In this document: in pieces, positions 17,201-25,021 of the stretch
How the letters are laid out: each line of letters opens with the position of its first letter
Numbering within the stretch: the first letter of the stretch is position 1
From: Oscillospiraceae bacterium
Lineage (GTDB): Bacteria; Bacillota; Clostridia; Oscillospirales; CAG-272
Direction: 5' to 3'
Assembly: GCA_015064855.1 (NCBI GenBank)
Contig: SVRK01000001.1
Coordinates: 202,196 to 266,195 of the forward strand
DNA: 64,000 nucleotides
Made by a program: the position numbers and the translations under genes
The notes under the pieces: model-generated
Seen by the model: the letters and a program-made list of their open reading frames with translations, nothing else
Database searches by the model: none
Told to the model about the DNA's origin: nothing

Positions 17201-17903
17201 TAACGCTATCAATGGTTGTTGAGAACGTTGTATGACGGCAGTGGTCAGACCAATATGTATCTATCATTCTAATTTCTGTGATAGTTGGATTTCTCTTCTC
17301 GGTTTTGAAGTATGCTTGACAGAATTTGATATCGTCAAGGTCCATAGCAAGACCATAAGACTTAACAAAGTCAGCAAGTCCAGCCTCATCAAGCTCAATA
17401 AAGCCGTCAAGAGTTGCAACCTCAGTAGGAATATCGTATTCAACTTTTAGGGTTTCTTTTTCCTCAAGAGATGCTTCTCTTGCTTCAACAGGGTTAATTA
17501 CGTGCTTTTTAATTTTAGCAATTTCGTCGTTTGACAAATTACCATAAAGAATATAAACTCTTGCACTTTGTACAGTTGGCTTTTCGCCTTGAGAGATAAG
17601 CTGAATACATTGAGCTGCTGAATCTGCTCTTTGGTCAAATTGACCAGGTAGATATTCAGTTGCAAATACTACTCCACCCTTTGCGTCAAATGTGGCTGAT
17701 GCATCATCAAGCTGTGGCTCTGAAAATACCGTCTTAACAGCATAATCAAAAAGCTCCTTTGTGATGTTTTCAGCATCGTATCTATTTAAGATTCTAACAC
17801 CCTCAATGGTATTGATACCAAGAAAGGTTTTGATTTCAGAAAGAAGTGAGTTAGCCTCGTTTTGAAGCCCTTCCTTTTTTTCAACGTAAATGCGATAAAC
17901 CAT
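14217..17903 (-). CDS. purL: Phosphoribosylformylglycinamidine synthase, single-chain (PurL-PurQ fusion)
   Basis: Fourth step of purine synthesis: FGAR + ATP + glutamine to FGAM, 1228 aa. It carries all modules in one chain: an N-terminal PurS-like region, the FGAM synthetase core (TYWSDHCRHTTF; ETHNHPTEIEPFGGAATCIG; a second half with GIGSIGGKDSMSG), and a C-terminal class I glutaminase with nucleophile Cys in MCGICNGFQ and His in PISHGEGKF. The fused form is E. coli-like in layout, whereas Bacillus uses separate PurS, PurL and PurQ. It is the last gene of the operon, and its start overlaps the purD stop by one base. Confidence 0.97.
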   Translation of the reverse strand: MVYRIYVEKKEGLQNEANSLLSEIKTFLGINTIEGVRILNRYDAENITKELFDYAVKTVFSEPQLDDASATFDAKGGVVFATEYLPGQFDQRADSAAQCIQLISQGEKPTVQSARVYILYGNLSNDEIAKIKKHVINPVEAREASLEEKETLKVEYDIPTEVATLDGFIELDEAGLADFVKSYGLAMDLDDIKFCQAYFKTEKRNPTITEIRMIDTYWSDHCRHTTFSTTIDSVKFNDELLEKTYQEYLETRKELGRTKPINLMDVATLAVRYLKKEGKLDKLDESEEINACTVKIDVEINGEKEKWLLLFKNETHNHPTEIEPFGGAATCIGGAIRDPLSGRSYVYGAMRLTGAANPLKPVSETIEGKLPQRKIVTTAAAGYSSYGNQIGLATGIVDEIYHDGYAAKHMEVGAVIAAAPAKNVRREVPADGDIVVLLGGRTGRDGCGGATGSSKSHTVESLESCGAEVQKGNAPEERKLQRLFRNYEACRMIKRCNDFGAGGVSVAIGELADGLYIDLNAVPKKYDGLDGTELAISESQERMAVVIEAENKDRFLELANSENLEATVVAKITAEPRLRMVWNGKIICDISREFLNSNGAEKHIDIECAKVEDYSKAIPASFEKGILDVVTDLNVCSKRGLSERFDSTIGAGTVLMPFGGKNQRTPIQAMVQKVSVEKAHTDDCSFMSWGYNPYISEKSPYHGAYLAVVESVSKLIATGAKYEDVYLTFQEYFEKPTKVATRWGKPLSALLGAFKAQKNLGIGSIGGKDSMSGSFEKLDVPPTLISFAVTMGKTSEVISPEFKKAGNKVVLLKPEYDANGLPVTESLIALYNKVTDLARSGKAVSIYTPTIGGVAEAIYKMAIGNGLGFEFANVDMKEIFAYNYGSFIVELATNDEIGIELGKVTSDNAISYNGEKVCMCKLNEGYENKLESVYPCNIAFNEEKPETVSYKAEKRIGANIKVSKPKVLIPVFPGTNCEFDSAKAAMDAGAESEIFVINNLSAEGIKRSAEAFAKKVGESQIVFIPGGFSGGDEPDGSGKFITAFFRGNDVKNAVTELLDNRGGLMCGICNGFQALVKLGLVPYGKIIDTDENCPTLTFNNISRHQSKIVRTRIASNMSPWLAECNVGDIINVPISHGEGKFLANDATIKELIANGQIATQYVDLDGNATYDIQYNPNGSTLAIEGITSPDGRVFGKMGHSERVDQGLYRNVYGEYDVKMFKSAVKFFK

Positions 17904-19174
17904 TATTTTTCCTCCGTAGCCATAAGCGCTCTTGCACCGATGTCGTGGCGATAAAACGCATTATCAAATTTAATCATTTCTACTTTTTTGTATGCACCGT
18001 CAATAGCGCTCTTTAAAGACGTTGAAACGTCGGTGACACCAAGAACACGTCCACCCGCAGAATAAATCTTGCCATCCTCATATTTTGCGCCTGCAACGTA
18101 AACATCCTTCTCTATTTTCTCAGGAATAACCATTTCAAAGCCGTTTTGATACTTTTCGGGATATCCCTTAGATGCCATAATTACACAGCAAGCATATTTA
18201 TCGGAGAATTTTACCTCGCAGTCAGCAAGAGTTCCGTTTGTTGTCGCCTTCATAATCTCAAAGAGATCACTTTCAAGCAACGGAAGAACAACCTGTGTTT
18301 CTGGGTCGCCAAAACGACAGTTATATTCAATAACCTTTGGTCCGTCCTTTGTGAGCATTAAACCAAAGTATAAGCAGCCTTTAAATTCTCTACCCTCACT
18401 CTTCATAGCTTCAATTGTTGGTAAGAAAATCTTTGCCATACATTCGTCAGCCACTGTACTTGTATAATATGGGTTAGGAGCAATTGTGCCCATACCTCCG
18501 GTATTAAGGCCCTTGTCGCCATCAAGCGCACGCTTGTGGTCCATAGAGGAAACCATTGGCTTTACAACCTTACCATCAGTAAAAGCAAGAACAGAAACCT
18601 CCGGTCCTTCCAAAAATTCCTCAATAACTATATTGTCGCCACTAGAACCGAATTTTTTGTCAGTCATAATGGAGCTAACCGCTTCTATTGCCTCTTCTCT
18701 TGTAAATGCAATAATAACACCCTTGCCAAGCGCCAAGCCATCTGCCTTTATAACAGTTGGGATTGGTCCTGTTTTTACATATTCAAGTGCTTTTTCAGCA
18801 TCCGAGAAAACCTCATATGTAGCAGTTGGAATACCGTATTTCTTCATAAGGTTCTTTGAGAAAACCTTACTACCTTCAATAATTGCCGCTTCCTTGGTTG
18901 GTCCAAAGCAAGGAATACCAACCTCGTTTAAAGCATTTACACAGCCAAGCACGAGTGGATCATCAGGCGCTACTACTGCATAATCAATTTGGTTATCAAC
19001 GGCAAATTTAACAATGCCATCAATATCTTTAGCACCTATAGCGACAGGGGTAGCATCCTTGTACATACCGCCATTGCCTGGGAGCGCATAAATTTCTTTA
19101 ATTTTTTTGCTTTCTTTAAGCTTTCTTATAATGGCGTGCTCACGTCCACCGCCACCTACAACTAAAACCTTCAT
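17903..19174 (-). CDS. purD: Phosphoribosylamine-glycine ligase (GAR synthetase)
   Basis: Second step of purine synthesis: joins glycine to phosphoribosylamine using ATP, 423 aa. The N-terminal domain starts KVLVVGGGGREHAI; the ATP-grasp core shows PTVIKADGLALGKGV, EEFLEGPEVSVLAFTDG and the metal-binding CRFGDPETQ. The C-terminal domain closes with SAGGRVLGVT. Length and motifs are standard. It lies between the AICAR formyltransferase and purL in the operon. Confidence 0.97.
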   Translation of the reverse strand: MKVLVVGGGGREHAIIRKLKESKKIKEIYALPGNGGMYKDATPVAIGAKDIDGIVKFAVDNQIDYAVVAPDDPLVLGCVNALNEVGIPCFGPTKEAAIIEGSKVFSKNLMKKYGIPTATYEVFSDAEKALEYVKTGPIPTVIKADGLALGKGVIIAFTREEAIEAVSSIMTDKKFGSSGDNIVIEEFLEGPEVSVLAFTDGKVVKPMVSSMDHKRALDGDKGLNTGGMGTIAPNPYYTSTVADECMAKIFLPTIEAMKSEGREFKGCLYFGLMLTKDGPKVIEYNCRFGDPETQVVLPLLESDLFEIMKATTNGTLADCEVKFSDKYACCVIMASKGYPEKYQNGFEMVIPEKIEKDVYVAGAKYEDGKIYSAGGRVLGVTDVSTSLKSAIDGAYKKVEMIKFDNAFYRHDIGARALMATEEK

Positions 19175-19197
19175 CTTTTTCCTCGTTTTCTTAAAGA

Positions 19198-20382
19198 TTA
19201 ATGGTGGAAAAGTCTCATCTTTGTAAATGCCATAACAATACCGTATTTGTTACAGCAATCAATTACCAAATCATCTCTGATTGATCCGCCTGGCTCAGCA
19301 ATAAATGAAACTCCGCTACGACGAGCTCTTTCAATATTGTCGCTGAACGGGAAGAACGCATCCGAGCCAACGCTAACACCGGTAATAGTATCGAGGTAAG
19401 CTCTGATTTCTTCTGCTGTTAAAGGCTCAGGTTGACGAGAGAAATACTTTTGCCATACTCCGTCAGCACAAACATCCTCTTCATTTTTATTGATGTAACC
19501 ATCAATTACATTATCTCTGTCAGGACGTGCGATTGTTGGCAAGAAAGGAAGGTTAAGAACCTTATCGTGTTGACGAAGGTGCCATGTATCCGCCTTTGTG
19601 CCAGCTAGACGTGTGCAGTGAATTCTTGATTGTTGTCCTGCACCAACACCGATTGCTTGTCCGTCATAAGCATAGCATACAGAGTTTGATTGTGTATATT
19701 TAAGAGTTATAAGAGAAATTATAAGGTCAGTAATTGCATCATCTGTAAATTCCTTATTCTCTGTTACGATATCAGAAAGAAGCTCCTTGTTAATAACAAA
19801 GTTGTTTCTTCCTTGCTCGAATGTAATACCAAATACTTGCTTCTTCTCTTGAACCGCTGGAACGTAGTTAGGGTCAATCTTAACTATATTGTAGTTGCCT
19901 TTTCTCTTTGATTTAAGAATTTCAAGTGCTTCGTCTGTATAGCCGGGAGCGATAACACCATCTGAAATTTCTCTCTTAATAAGAGTAGCAGTTGTTGCAT
20001 CACAAACATCGGAAAGTGCAATCCAGTCACCGAATGATGACATTCTGTCAGTTCCTCTAGCTCTAGCGTATGCACAAGCAAGTGGGGATTCATCAAGACC
20101 CTCGATGTCGTCAACGAAGCAAGCCTTCTTTAATTTGTCGGAAAGCTTCTTGCCAACTGCAGCTGATGTTGGGCTAACGTGCTTAAACGATGTAGCACAA
20201 GGCATACCTGTTGCCTCTTTAAGCTCCTTTACAAGCTGCCATGAGTTGAATGCGTCAAGAAAGTTAATGTAACCAGGTCTTCCACATAAAATTTCAATTG
20301 GAAGCTCCTCGCCATTTTCCATATAAATTTTAGATGGCTTTTGGTTGGGGTTACAGCCATATTTAAGTTCAAACTCTGTCAT
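19198..20382 (-). CDS. purH: AICAR formyltransferase, stand-alone (PurH formyltransferase half)
   Basis: Ninth step of purine synthesis: transfers a formyl group from 10-formyl-THF to AICAR to give FAICAR. The 394-aa protein matches only the formyltransferase part of bifunctional PurH: it starts ELKYGCNPNQKPSKIY, has SFKHVSPTSAAVG (the Lys-His pair of the active site), CVCDATTA-like DVCDATTATLIKREISDG, and ends with DAFFPFSDNIERA and GGSIRDDLVIDCC. No IMP cyclohydrolase domain is fused; the next upstream gene supplies that activity as PurO. Such stand-alone enzymes have been called PurV or PurH2. Confidence 0.95.
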   Translation of the reverse strand: MTEFELKYGCNPNQKPSKIYMENGEELPIEILCGRPGYINFLDAFNSWQLVKELKEATGMPCATSFKHVSPTSAAVGKKLSDKLKKACFVDDIEGLDESPLACAYARARGTDRMSSFGDWIALSDVCDATTATLIKREISDGVIAPGYTDEALEILKSKRKGNYNIVKIDPNYVPAVQEKKQVFGITFEQGRNNFVINKELLSDIVTENKEFTDDAITDLIISLITLKYTQSNSVCYAYDGQAIGVGAGQQSRIHCTRLAGTKADTWHLRQHDKVLNLPFLPTIARPDRDNVIDGYINKNEEDVCADGVWQKYFSRQPEPLTAEEIRAYLDTITGVSVGSDAFFPFSDNIERARRSGVSFIAEPGGSIRDDLVIDCCNKYGIVMAFTKMRLFHH

Positions 20383-20393
20383 TTTCTCGCTCC

Positions 20394-21113
20394 TTATTGA
20401 TTTTTATTTATCATTCTGTTTTCATATACGCCACTTTCAATATCAACGTAGCGAACGTATAATGAAATCTTATTGTTTTCGTTAAGATTTGTCCAAATTT
20501 CATTTGTGAAATCATCAATGTTGTTTGGAATTTTTACTCTTTCAGGCTCACCTTGGAATGTTGGAATCGGGTTGCCATCACATACATACGTATGGATAAA
20601 ATGTCCAAGACCATTAAGAGGAGCATACTCATAGAAATATCTATTGCAAGCTGTGCCCTTTTCGTCAGCACTCTTTAAAATGCTCATTTGATATTTAAAG
20701 TCATTCTCGCCAAATGTAAGCATACCGCTGATACGAGGTGTGAAGTTAGGGAAATCAGGCTCAAATTCTCTTGTTTTAAGAGCTTGCTTAAAGCACTTGC
20801 CTTCCTTTAAAAATTCGTAAATCGTATCTGTTTGATCGCCATTTGTAACAACCATTTTATTTTCGTGATTTCTTACAGCTGCGTATATAATTAATGATGG
20901 GTCCTCAACCTTTGAAAAGTCAAATGGCTCGGTAAATACATTGCCGTCATCTTCCTTAAACACACGGTTTCTGCTATTTTCACTTCTACCCATAATAAAG
21001 TAAGCAAACACAGCCTTCTTGCCGTCCTCGCTCTTACCGATAACGATACCACGACCTGGATATGTGTTATCCTTTAAAAGTGCGCCGATTTCATCTATTT
21101 TGTAAATATTCAT
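20394..21113 (-). CDS. purO: IMP cyclohydrolase, PurO type
   Basis: Last step of IMP synthesis: closes FAICAR to IMP. The 239-aa protein resembles the archaeal-type PurO family (IMP_cyclohyd), with the N-terminal NTYPGRGIVIGKS and GRSENSRNRVF blocks and the later FTPRISGML. It is unrelated to the cyclohydrolase domain of PurH. Its position directly beside the stand-alone AICAR formyltransferase is strong context: together they replace PurH. Its start overlaps the purN stop by one base; 11 bases separate it from the formyltransferase. Confidence 0.92.
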   Translation of the reverse strand: MNIYKIDEIGALLKDNTYPGRGIVIGKSEDGKKAVFAYFIMGRSENSRNRVFKEDDGNVFTEPFDFSKVEDPSLIIYAAVRNHENKMVVTNGDQTDTIYEFLKEGKCFKQALKTREFEPDFPNFTPRISGMLTFGENDFKYQMSILKSADEKGTACNRYFYEYAPLNGLGHFIHTYVCDGNPIPTFQGEPERVKIPNNIDDFTNEIWTNLNENNKISLYVRYVDIESGVYENRMINKNQ

Positions 21114-21724
21114 TATTTTTTCTCCTTAAGAATCTCAGAACATACCTTTTCGCATGAAAGCGGAAGAATTTTCCACTCTGCCTCTTGCATTATTCTTTTT
21201 TGTAAAATTTCAGGGGTATCACCCTCTAAAACGTCAACTGCCTTTTGCATAATGATTTTTCCACCGTCGGGAATTTCATTAACAAAATGAACAGTTGCAC
21301 CGCTAACCTTAACTCCATAGGCAAGAGCCGCCTCGTGAACCCTGAGTCCGTAAAAGCCCTTTCCACAAAATGAAGGAATAAGCGATGGATGAACGTTTAT
21401 AATTTTATCCTTAAAATGATTAGTAAAGTTAGCACTAAGTATGCTCATAAATCCGGCAAGAACAATAATGTCGGTGTTTACTTCCTCAAGTGCGTTTATA
21501 AGTGCTTCTTCAAAAGCCTCTTGTGAACCAAGCTCACTTTTTAAAACAGTTTTTGTATTAATTCCTGCATTTTTAGCTCTTTCAAGTGCGTAAGCACCTT
21601 CCTTGTTTGATACAACAAGACTAATCGTACCGCTTTTGATAATGCCGTTTTTCTCAGCATCTATCAAGGCTTGGAGATTTGTGCCACCACCTGAAACCAA
21701 AACTGCTATATTAGCCTTTAGCAT
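21113..21724 (-). CDS. purN: Phosphoribosylglycinamide formyltransferase 1 (GAR transformylase)
   Basis: Third step of purine synthesis, folate-dependent formylation of GAR, 203 aa. Motifs: IAVLVSGGGTNLQALID at the N terminus, VLAGFMSIL, the catalytic Asn-His in INVHPSLIPSF, and VSGATVHFVNEIPDGGKI with the essential Asp. Start overlaps the purM stop by seven bases. Confidence 0.97.
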   Translation of the reverse strand: MLKANIAVLVSGGGTNLQALIDAEKNGIIKSGTISLVVSNKEGAYALERAKNAGINTKTVLKSELGSQEAFEEALINALEEVNTDIIVLAGFMSILSANFTNHFKDKIINVHPSLIPSFCGKGFYGLRVHEAALAYGVKVSGATVHFVNEIPDGGKIIMQKAVDVLEGDTPEILQKRIMQEAEWKILPLSCEKVCSEILKEKK

Positions 21725-22764
21725 AGGATTACGCCCTCGTCGGATTTAACGATTTCGCCAATTACGTATGCGTCTTCTCCGTTAGCCTTCAAAATTTCAA
21801 GAGCGGTTTCAACCTCTTCCTTTGGAACAACAATACTCATACCAACGCCCATGTTGTATGTATTATACATATCTCTTTCAGGGATATTGCCTGTCTTTTG
21901 AATAAGATCAAAAATAGGAAGAACCTTAACTGCTGATTTTTCAACCTTTGCAGAAAGTCCCTTTGGAATGGATCTTGGAATATTCTCATAGAAACCACCG
22001 CCTGTGATATGTGAAATACCCTTAACATTTACCTTTTCAAGCAAAGCAAGGACAGACTTAACGTAAATCTTGGTAGGTGTTAAAAGTGTAGCCGCAATTG
22101 ATGCGCCACCAAGTGCTTCGTTCGGAACGTAAAGAGAGTCTGGATTGTTATCTATGTCAAACACTTTACGAACGAGTGAAAATCCGTTAGAGTGTACACC
22201 GCTTGAAGCAAGAGCAATAACAACATCACCCTCTGTCATCTTTGTGTTATCAAGAATTTTCTTTTTATCAACTATACCTACTGCAAATCCTGCAAGGTCA
22301 TATTCCTCTACAGGCATCATACCAGGATGCTCTGCGGTCTCACCACCGATAAGAGCAGCGCCTGATTGAACACAGCCCTCGGCAACACCGCCAACGATAT
22401 CTGCGATCTTTTCAGGAATATTCTTACCACAGGCAATATAGTCAAGGAAAAATAATGGCTTTGCACCACAGCAAATTATGTCATTAACACACATAGCAAC
22501 AGCGTCTATACCGATAGTATCGTGCTTATTCATAAGTATAGCCATCTTTACCTTTGTGCCACATCCGTCAGTACCAGAAACAAGAACAGGCTCTTCCATT
22601 CCTGCAATAGGTAAACCAAAACAACCGCCAAAGCCTCCTACATCGTCAACGCATCCTTCATTTTTAGTTCGTGCAATATGTTTTTTCATAAGCTCAACAG
22701 CTTTGTAGCCTGCTGTAATATCAACGCCTGCTGCTGCATAGCTTTCAGATCTAGAATTTTTCAT
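21718..22764 (-). CDS. purM: Phosphoribosylformylglycinamidine cyclo-ligase (AIR synthetase)
   Basis: Fifth step: ATP-driven ring closure of FGAM to AIR, 348 aa. Typical features are YAAAGVDITAGYKAVELMK at the N terminus, GTDGCGTKVKMA, MCVNDIICCGAKPLFFLDY, LIGGETAEHPGMM and GITGGG-like GISHITGGGFYENIPR. It is three bases from purF and overlaps purN by seven. Confidence 0.97.
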   Translation of the reverse strand: MKNSRSESYAAAGVDITAGYKAVELMKKHIARTKNEGCVDDVGGFGGCFGLPIAGMEEPVLVSGTDGCGTKVKMAILMNKHDTIGIDAVAMCVNDIICCGAKPLFFLDYIACGKNIPEKIADIVGGVAEGCVQSGAALIGGETAEHPGMMPVEEYDLAGFAVGIVDKKKILDNTKMTEGDVVIALASSGVHSNGFSLVRKVFDIDNNPDSLYVPNEALGGASIAATLLTPTKIYVKSVLALLEKVNVKGISHITGGGFYENIPRSIPKGLSAKVEKSAVKVLPIFDLIQKTGNIPERDMYNTYNMGVGMSIVVPKEEVETALEILKANGEDAYVIGEIVKSDEGVILC

Positions 22765-22767
22765 GTC

Positions 22768-24177
22768 TTATTTCTCACTTTCTGACAGTTTATTTTCGTA
22801 TTTATTAATAATCATTTTGGGTGTTTCTGTTGGGTAGTTACCATCAAAGCAAGCTGTACAGTAGCCTGTGCAATGTCCACTTGCGCCGATTTTTGTAACA
22901 TCCTCAAGATTTAAATATGCAAGCGAATCAACACCAACAATTTTCGCAATTTCATCCTCGGTATGAAGACAAGCTATCAAATTTTCCTTTGAATCAATAT
23001 CAGTTCCATAATAGCAAGGATTTACAAATGGTGGAGCGGAAGAACGAAGGTGAACCTCGGTTGCACCCGCATTTCTTAACAGCTTAACAATTCTTGCACA
23101 AGTAGTACCGCGTACAATAGAGTCGTCAACCAAAACAACTCTTTTTCCATTAACAGTTTCCTTGACGGGATTTAACTTAATTCTAACCTTATCTTCTCTT
23201 ACGTTTTGACCAGGAGCTATAAATGTTCTGCCTATGTATTTATTTTTAAGAAGTCCAATTCCATATGGGATACCAGACGCCTCAGCATATCCAAGTGCAG
23301 CGTCGAGACCAGAGTCAGGAACACCAACAACTACGTCTGCTTCAACAGGTTTAACGGTTGAAAGATATGCACCCGCTTTTTTTCTTGCTGCATGTACTGA
23401 ACAACCGGAAATTATAGAATCAGGACGAGCGGTATATACATATTCAAATACACAAAGAGCTTCTGGTTTCTTTTGACAGTGATCTCTTATAGAAGTAATT
23501 CCTTCCTTTGAGAACACTAGTATTTCTCCAGGCTCAAGGTCGCGGATAAATGTCGCTCCTACAGAATCAAGAGCACAGCTCTCACTTGCTATTACATATT
23601 CTCCGTTTTCACGCTTACCATAGCATAGAGGATGGAAGCCTTGCTCATCTCTTACTGCGATAATCTTCTTCGGTGACATAAGCAGCATACAAAAGCCACC
23701 CTTTAGCTTGTCCATAGCCTTATTAACAGCCTGTTCAATAGATACGGAATTTAAACGCTCTTGAATTACAACATAAGATACGATTTCCGCATCGCTTGAT
23801 GTATGGAAAATCATTCCTTTTAGTTCAAGCTCTTGCTTTAGAACAGAACCATTCACAAGTCTACCGTTTGTTGCAATAGCCAAATGTCCTTTTGTATGAT
23901 TAACAACCAACGGCTCTGCATTTACTCGCCCCTTTGTGCCCATAGTCCCATAGCGAACGTGTCCTATTGCCATAGTACCTTGTCCTAAGGATTCAAGCTT
24001 TTGACTGGTAAACACATCATTTACCAAGCCTGTATCCTTATAGGTATGGATTACACCGTCGTCATTTACCGAAATACCACAGCTTTCTTGACCTCTGTGT
24101 TGAAGTGCATAAAGACCATAGTAAACGCTAGAGGCAACATTTGTTTTTTCGTTTCCGATTATACCAAAAACTCCCAT
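22768..24177 (-). CDS. purF: Amidophosphoribosyltransferase lacking the N-terminal catalytic Cys
   Basis: Committed step of purine synthesis: PRPP + glutamine to phosphoribosylamine, 469 aa. The Ntn-glutaminase domain shows YALQHRGQESCGI, IGHVRYGT, ATNGRLVN and TSSDAEIV, and the transferase domain has VVLVDDSIVRGTT for PRPP. Cys residues at CVFEYVY and CTGYCTACF match the [4Fe-4S] class of Bacillus PurF. The protein starts Met-Gly-Val-Phe-Gly where the family has Met-Cys-Gly-Val-Phe-Gly, so nucleophile Cys1 is missing. The ATG is fixed by AAGGAG; upstream in-frame codons contain no other standard start before a stop. Ammonia dependence or a sequence error are the two explanations. Confidence 0.93.
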   Translation of the reverse strand: MGVFGIIGNEKTNVASSVYYGLYALQHRGQESCGISVNDDGVIHTYKDTGLVNDVFTSQKLESLGQGTMAIGHVRYGTMGTKGRVNAEPLVVNHTKGHLAIATNGRLVNGSVLKQELELKGMIFHTSSDAEIVSYVVIQERLNSVSIEQAVNKAMDKLKGGFCMLLMSPKKIIAVRDEQGFHPLCYGKRENGEYVIASESCALDSVGATFIRDLEPGEILVFSKEGITSIRDHCQKKPEALCVFEYVYTARPDSIISGCSVHAARKKAGAYLSTVKPVEADVVVGVPDSGLDAALGYAEASGIPYGIGLLKNKYIGRTFIAPGQNVREDKVRIKLNPVKETVNGKRVVLVDDSIVRGTTCARIVKLLRNAGATEVHLRSSAPPFVNPCYYGTDIDSKENLIACLHTEDEIAKIVGVDSLAYLNLEDVTKIGASGHCTGYCTACFDGNYPTETPKMIINKYENKLSESEK

Positions 24178-24209
24178 TTTGTTCTCCTTGCAAAATTGCG
24201 TTTATAAAA

Positions 24210-24704
24210 TTATTTGTTAAACTTTTCTTCGATTGCTTTATTCTTCTCAAGCACCTTTTCTTCTCCCGCTTTTCTAGCATCAAGAAGCTTGTTATAAAGC
24301 GTGTCGTCCGACAATGCAAGCATTTCAACCGCTAAGAGAGCTGCATTAGCTGCACCATCTATTGCAACAGTTGCAACAGGAATTCCGCTTGGCATTTGTA
24401 CCGTTGCCCAAAGTGCATCAACACCGCCGGTATTTTTACAGGAAACCGGTATACCGATAACAGGCAATACTGTATTTGCCGCAACTGCACCAGCAAGGTG
24501 TGCTGCCATACCTGCTGCAGCAATGATAACACCAAATCCATTGTCCTTTGCGCCTTTTACAAACTCAGCAGTTTGCAACGGTGTTCTGTGTGCTGAATAT
24601 ACGTGAACCTCGAATGGTACTTCATATTCCTTTAAAACGTTAATTCCCTTTTCAACGATTGGAAGGTCGCTATCGCTACCCATCAAAATTGCAACTTTTT
24701 TCAT
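24210..24704 (-). CDS. purE: AIR carboxylase / N5-CAIR mutase
   Basis: Makes CAIR in the sixth step of purine synthesis, 164 aa. Motifs: [11 protein letters not shown] (phosphate binding), VYSAHRTP with the conserved His, and [16 protein letters not shown]. The AGMAAHLAG wording resembles class II PurE, which uses CO2 directly and needs no PurK; no purK lies in this operon. The class II reading is inferred. It is the first gene after the ZTP riboswitch, with AAGGAG seven bases before the ATG. Confidence 0.95.
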   Translation of the reverse strand: MKKVAILMGSDSDLPIVEKGINVLKEYEVPFEVHVYSAHRTPLQTAEFVKGAKDNGFGVIIAAAGMAAHLAGAVAANTVLPVIGIPVSCKNTGGVDALWATVQMPSGIPVATVAIDGAANAALLAVEMLALSDDTLYNKLLDARKAGEEKVLEKNKAIEEKFNK

Positions 24705-24741
24705 ATCAATCTCCTTGTATTTATCTCATTAAAGAAAATAA

Positions 24742-24773
24742 GGACAGTCTCCCCCATTATGGTAGGACTGCCC
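24742..24773 (-). terminator. Riboswitch-controlled terminator before purE
   Basis: On the minus strand GGGCAGTC (24773-24766) pairs with GACTGTCC (24749-24742), followed by a T-rich stretch. The 5' arm shares the GGGCAG bases of the conserved riboswitch 3' domain, so ligand binding should prevent terminator formation. Confidence 0.85.
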
Positions 24774-24846
24774 AGACGGTCGACAAAACTGTTTTTGCTC
24801 CCCTGCGTTGATTCGCATATCCGTCAGTTGCAAAAACCTCACCGCT
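24767..24846 (-). promoter_or_regulatory. ZTP riboswitch (pfl motif)
   Basis: Senses ZTP/ZMP, which accumulate when 10-formyl-THF is short and AICAR formylation stalls. The minus strand shows the conserved pieces in order: P1 arm GTTTTTGC, ACTGACGG, P2 TGCG-AATCAA-CGCA, GGGGAGC, the matching P1 arm GCAAAAAC, and the 3' domain CCGTCTGGGCA. P1 and P2 pair perfectly. The adjoining terminator overlaps the 3' domain, giving an ON switch. It controls an operon that encodes both folate-dependent formyltransferases, the expected regulon. Confidence 0.93.
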
Positions 24847-24850
24847 TTAT

Positions 24851-24879
24851 ATTTTATCACGTGCGTGCGCGGATGTCAA
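24851..24879 (-). promoter_or_regulatory. Promoter of the purine operon
   Basis: Minus strand TTGACA (24874-24879), 17-bp spacer, TAAAAT (24851-24856), directly upstream of the ZTP riboswitch. Confidence 0.82.
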
Positions 24880-24930
24880 TAGTAATAATATTATTTAATA
24901 AAGAGATTTATATTTTTTTGTAGAAAATTC

Positions 24931-24960
24931 TTGCAAAACAGCAAGGTTTCATTTTATAAT
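24931..24960 (+). promoter_or_regulatory. Promoter of the D-lactate dehydrogenase gene
   Basis: TTGCAA at 24931-24936, 18-bp spacer, TATAAT at 24955-24960. Nothing else is visible between the divergent purine promoter and this one. Confidence 0.65.
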
Positions 24961-25021
24961 AACTACATAATCGCTTTAAAATTCGTATATACTAATTTAA
25001 ATTTTATTTGGAGAGAACAAT

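Noticed and set aside
18486..18983. 165-codon plus-strand frame opposite purD
   Set aside because: It is antisense to a conserved purD with no promoter or binding site.
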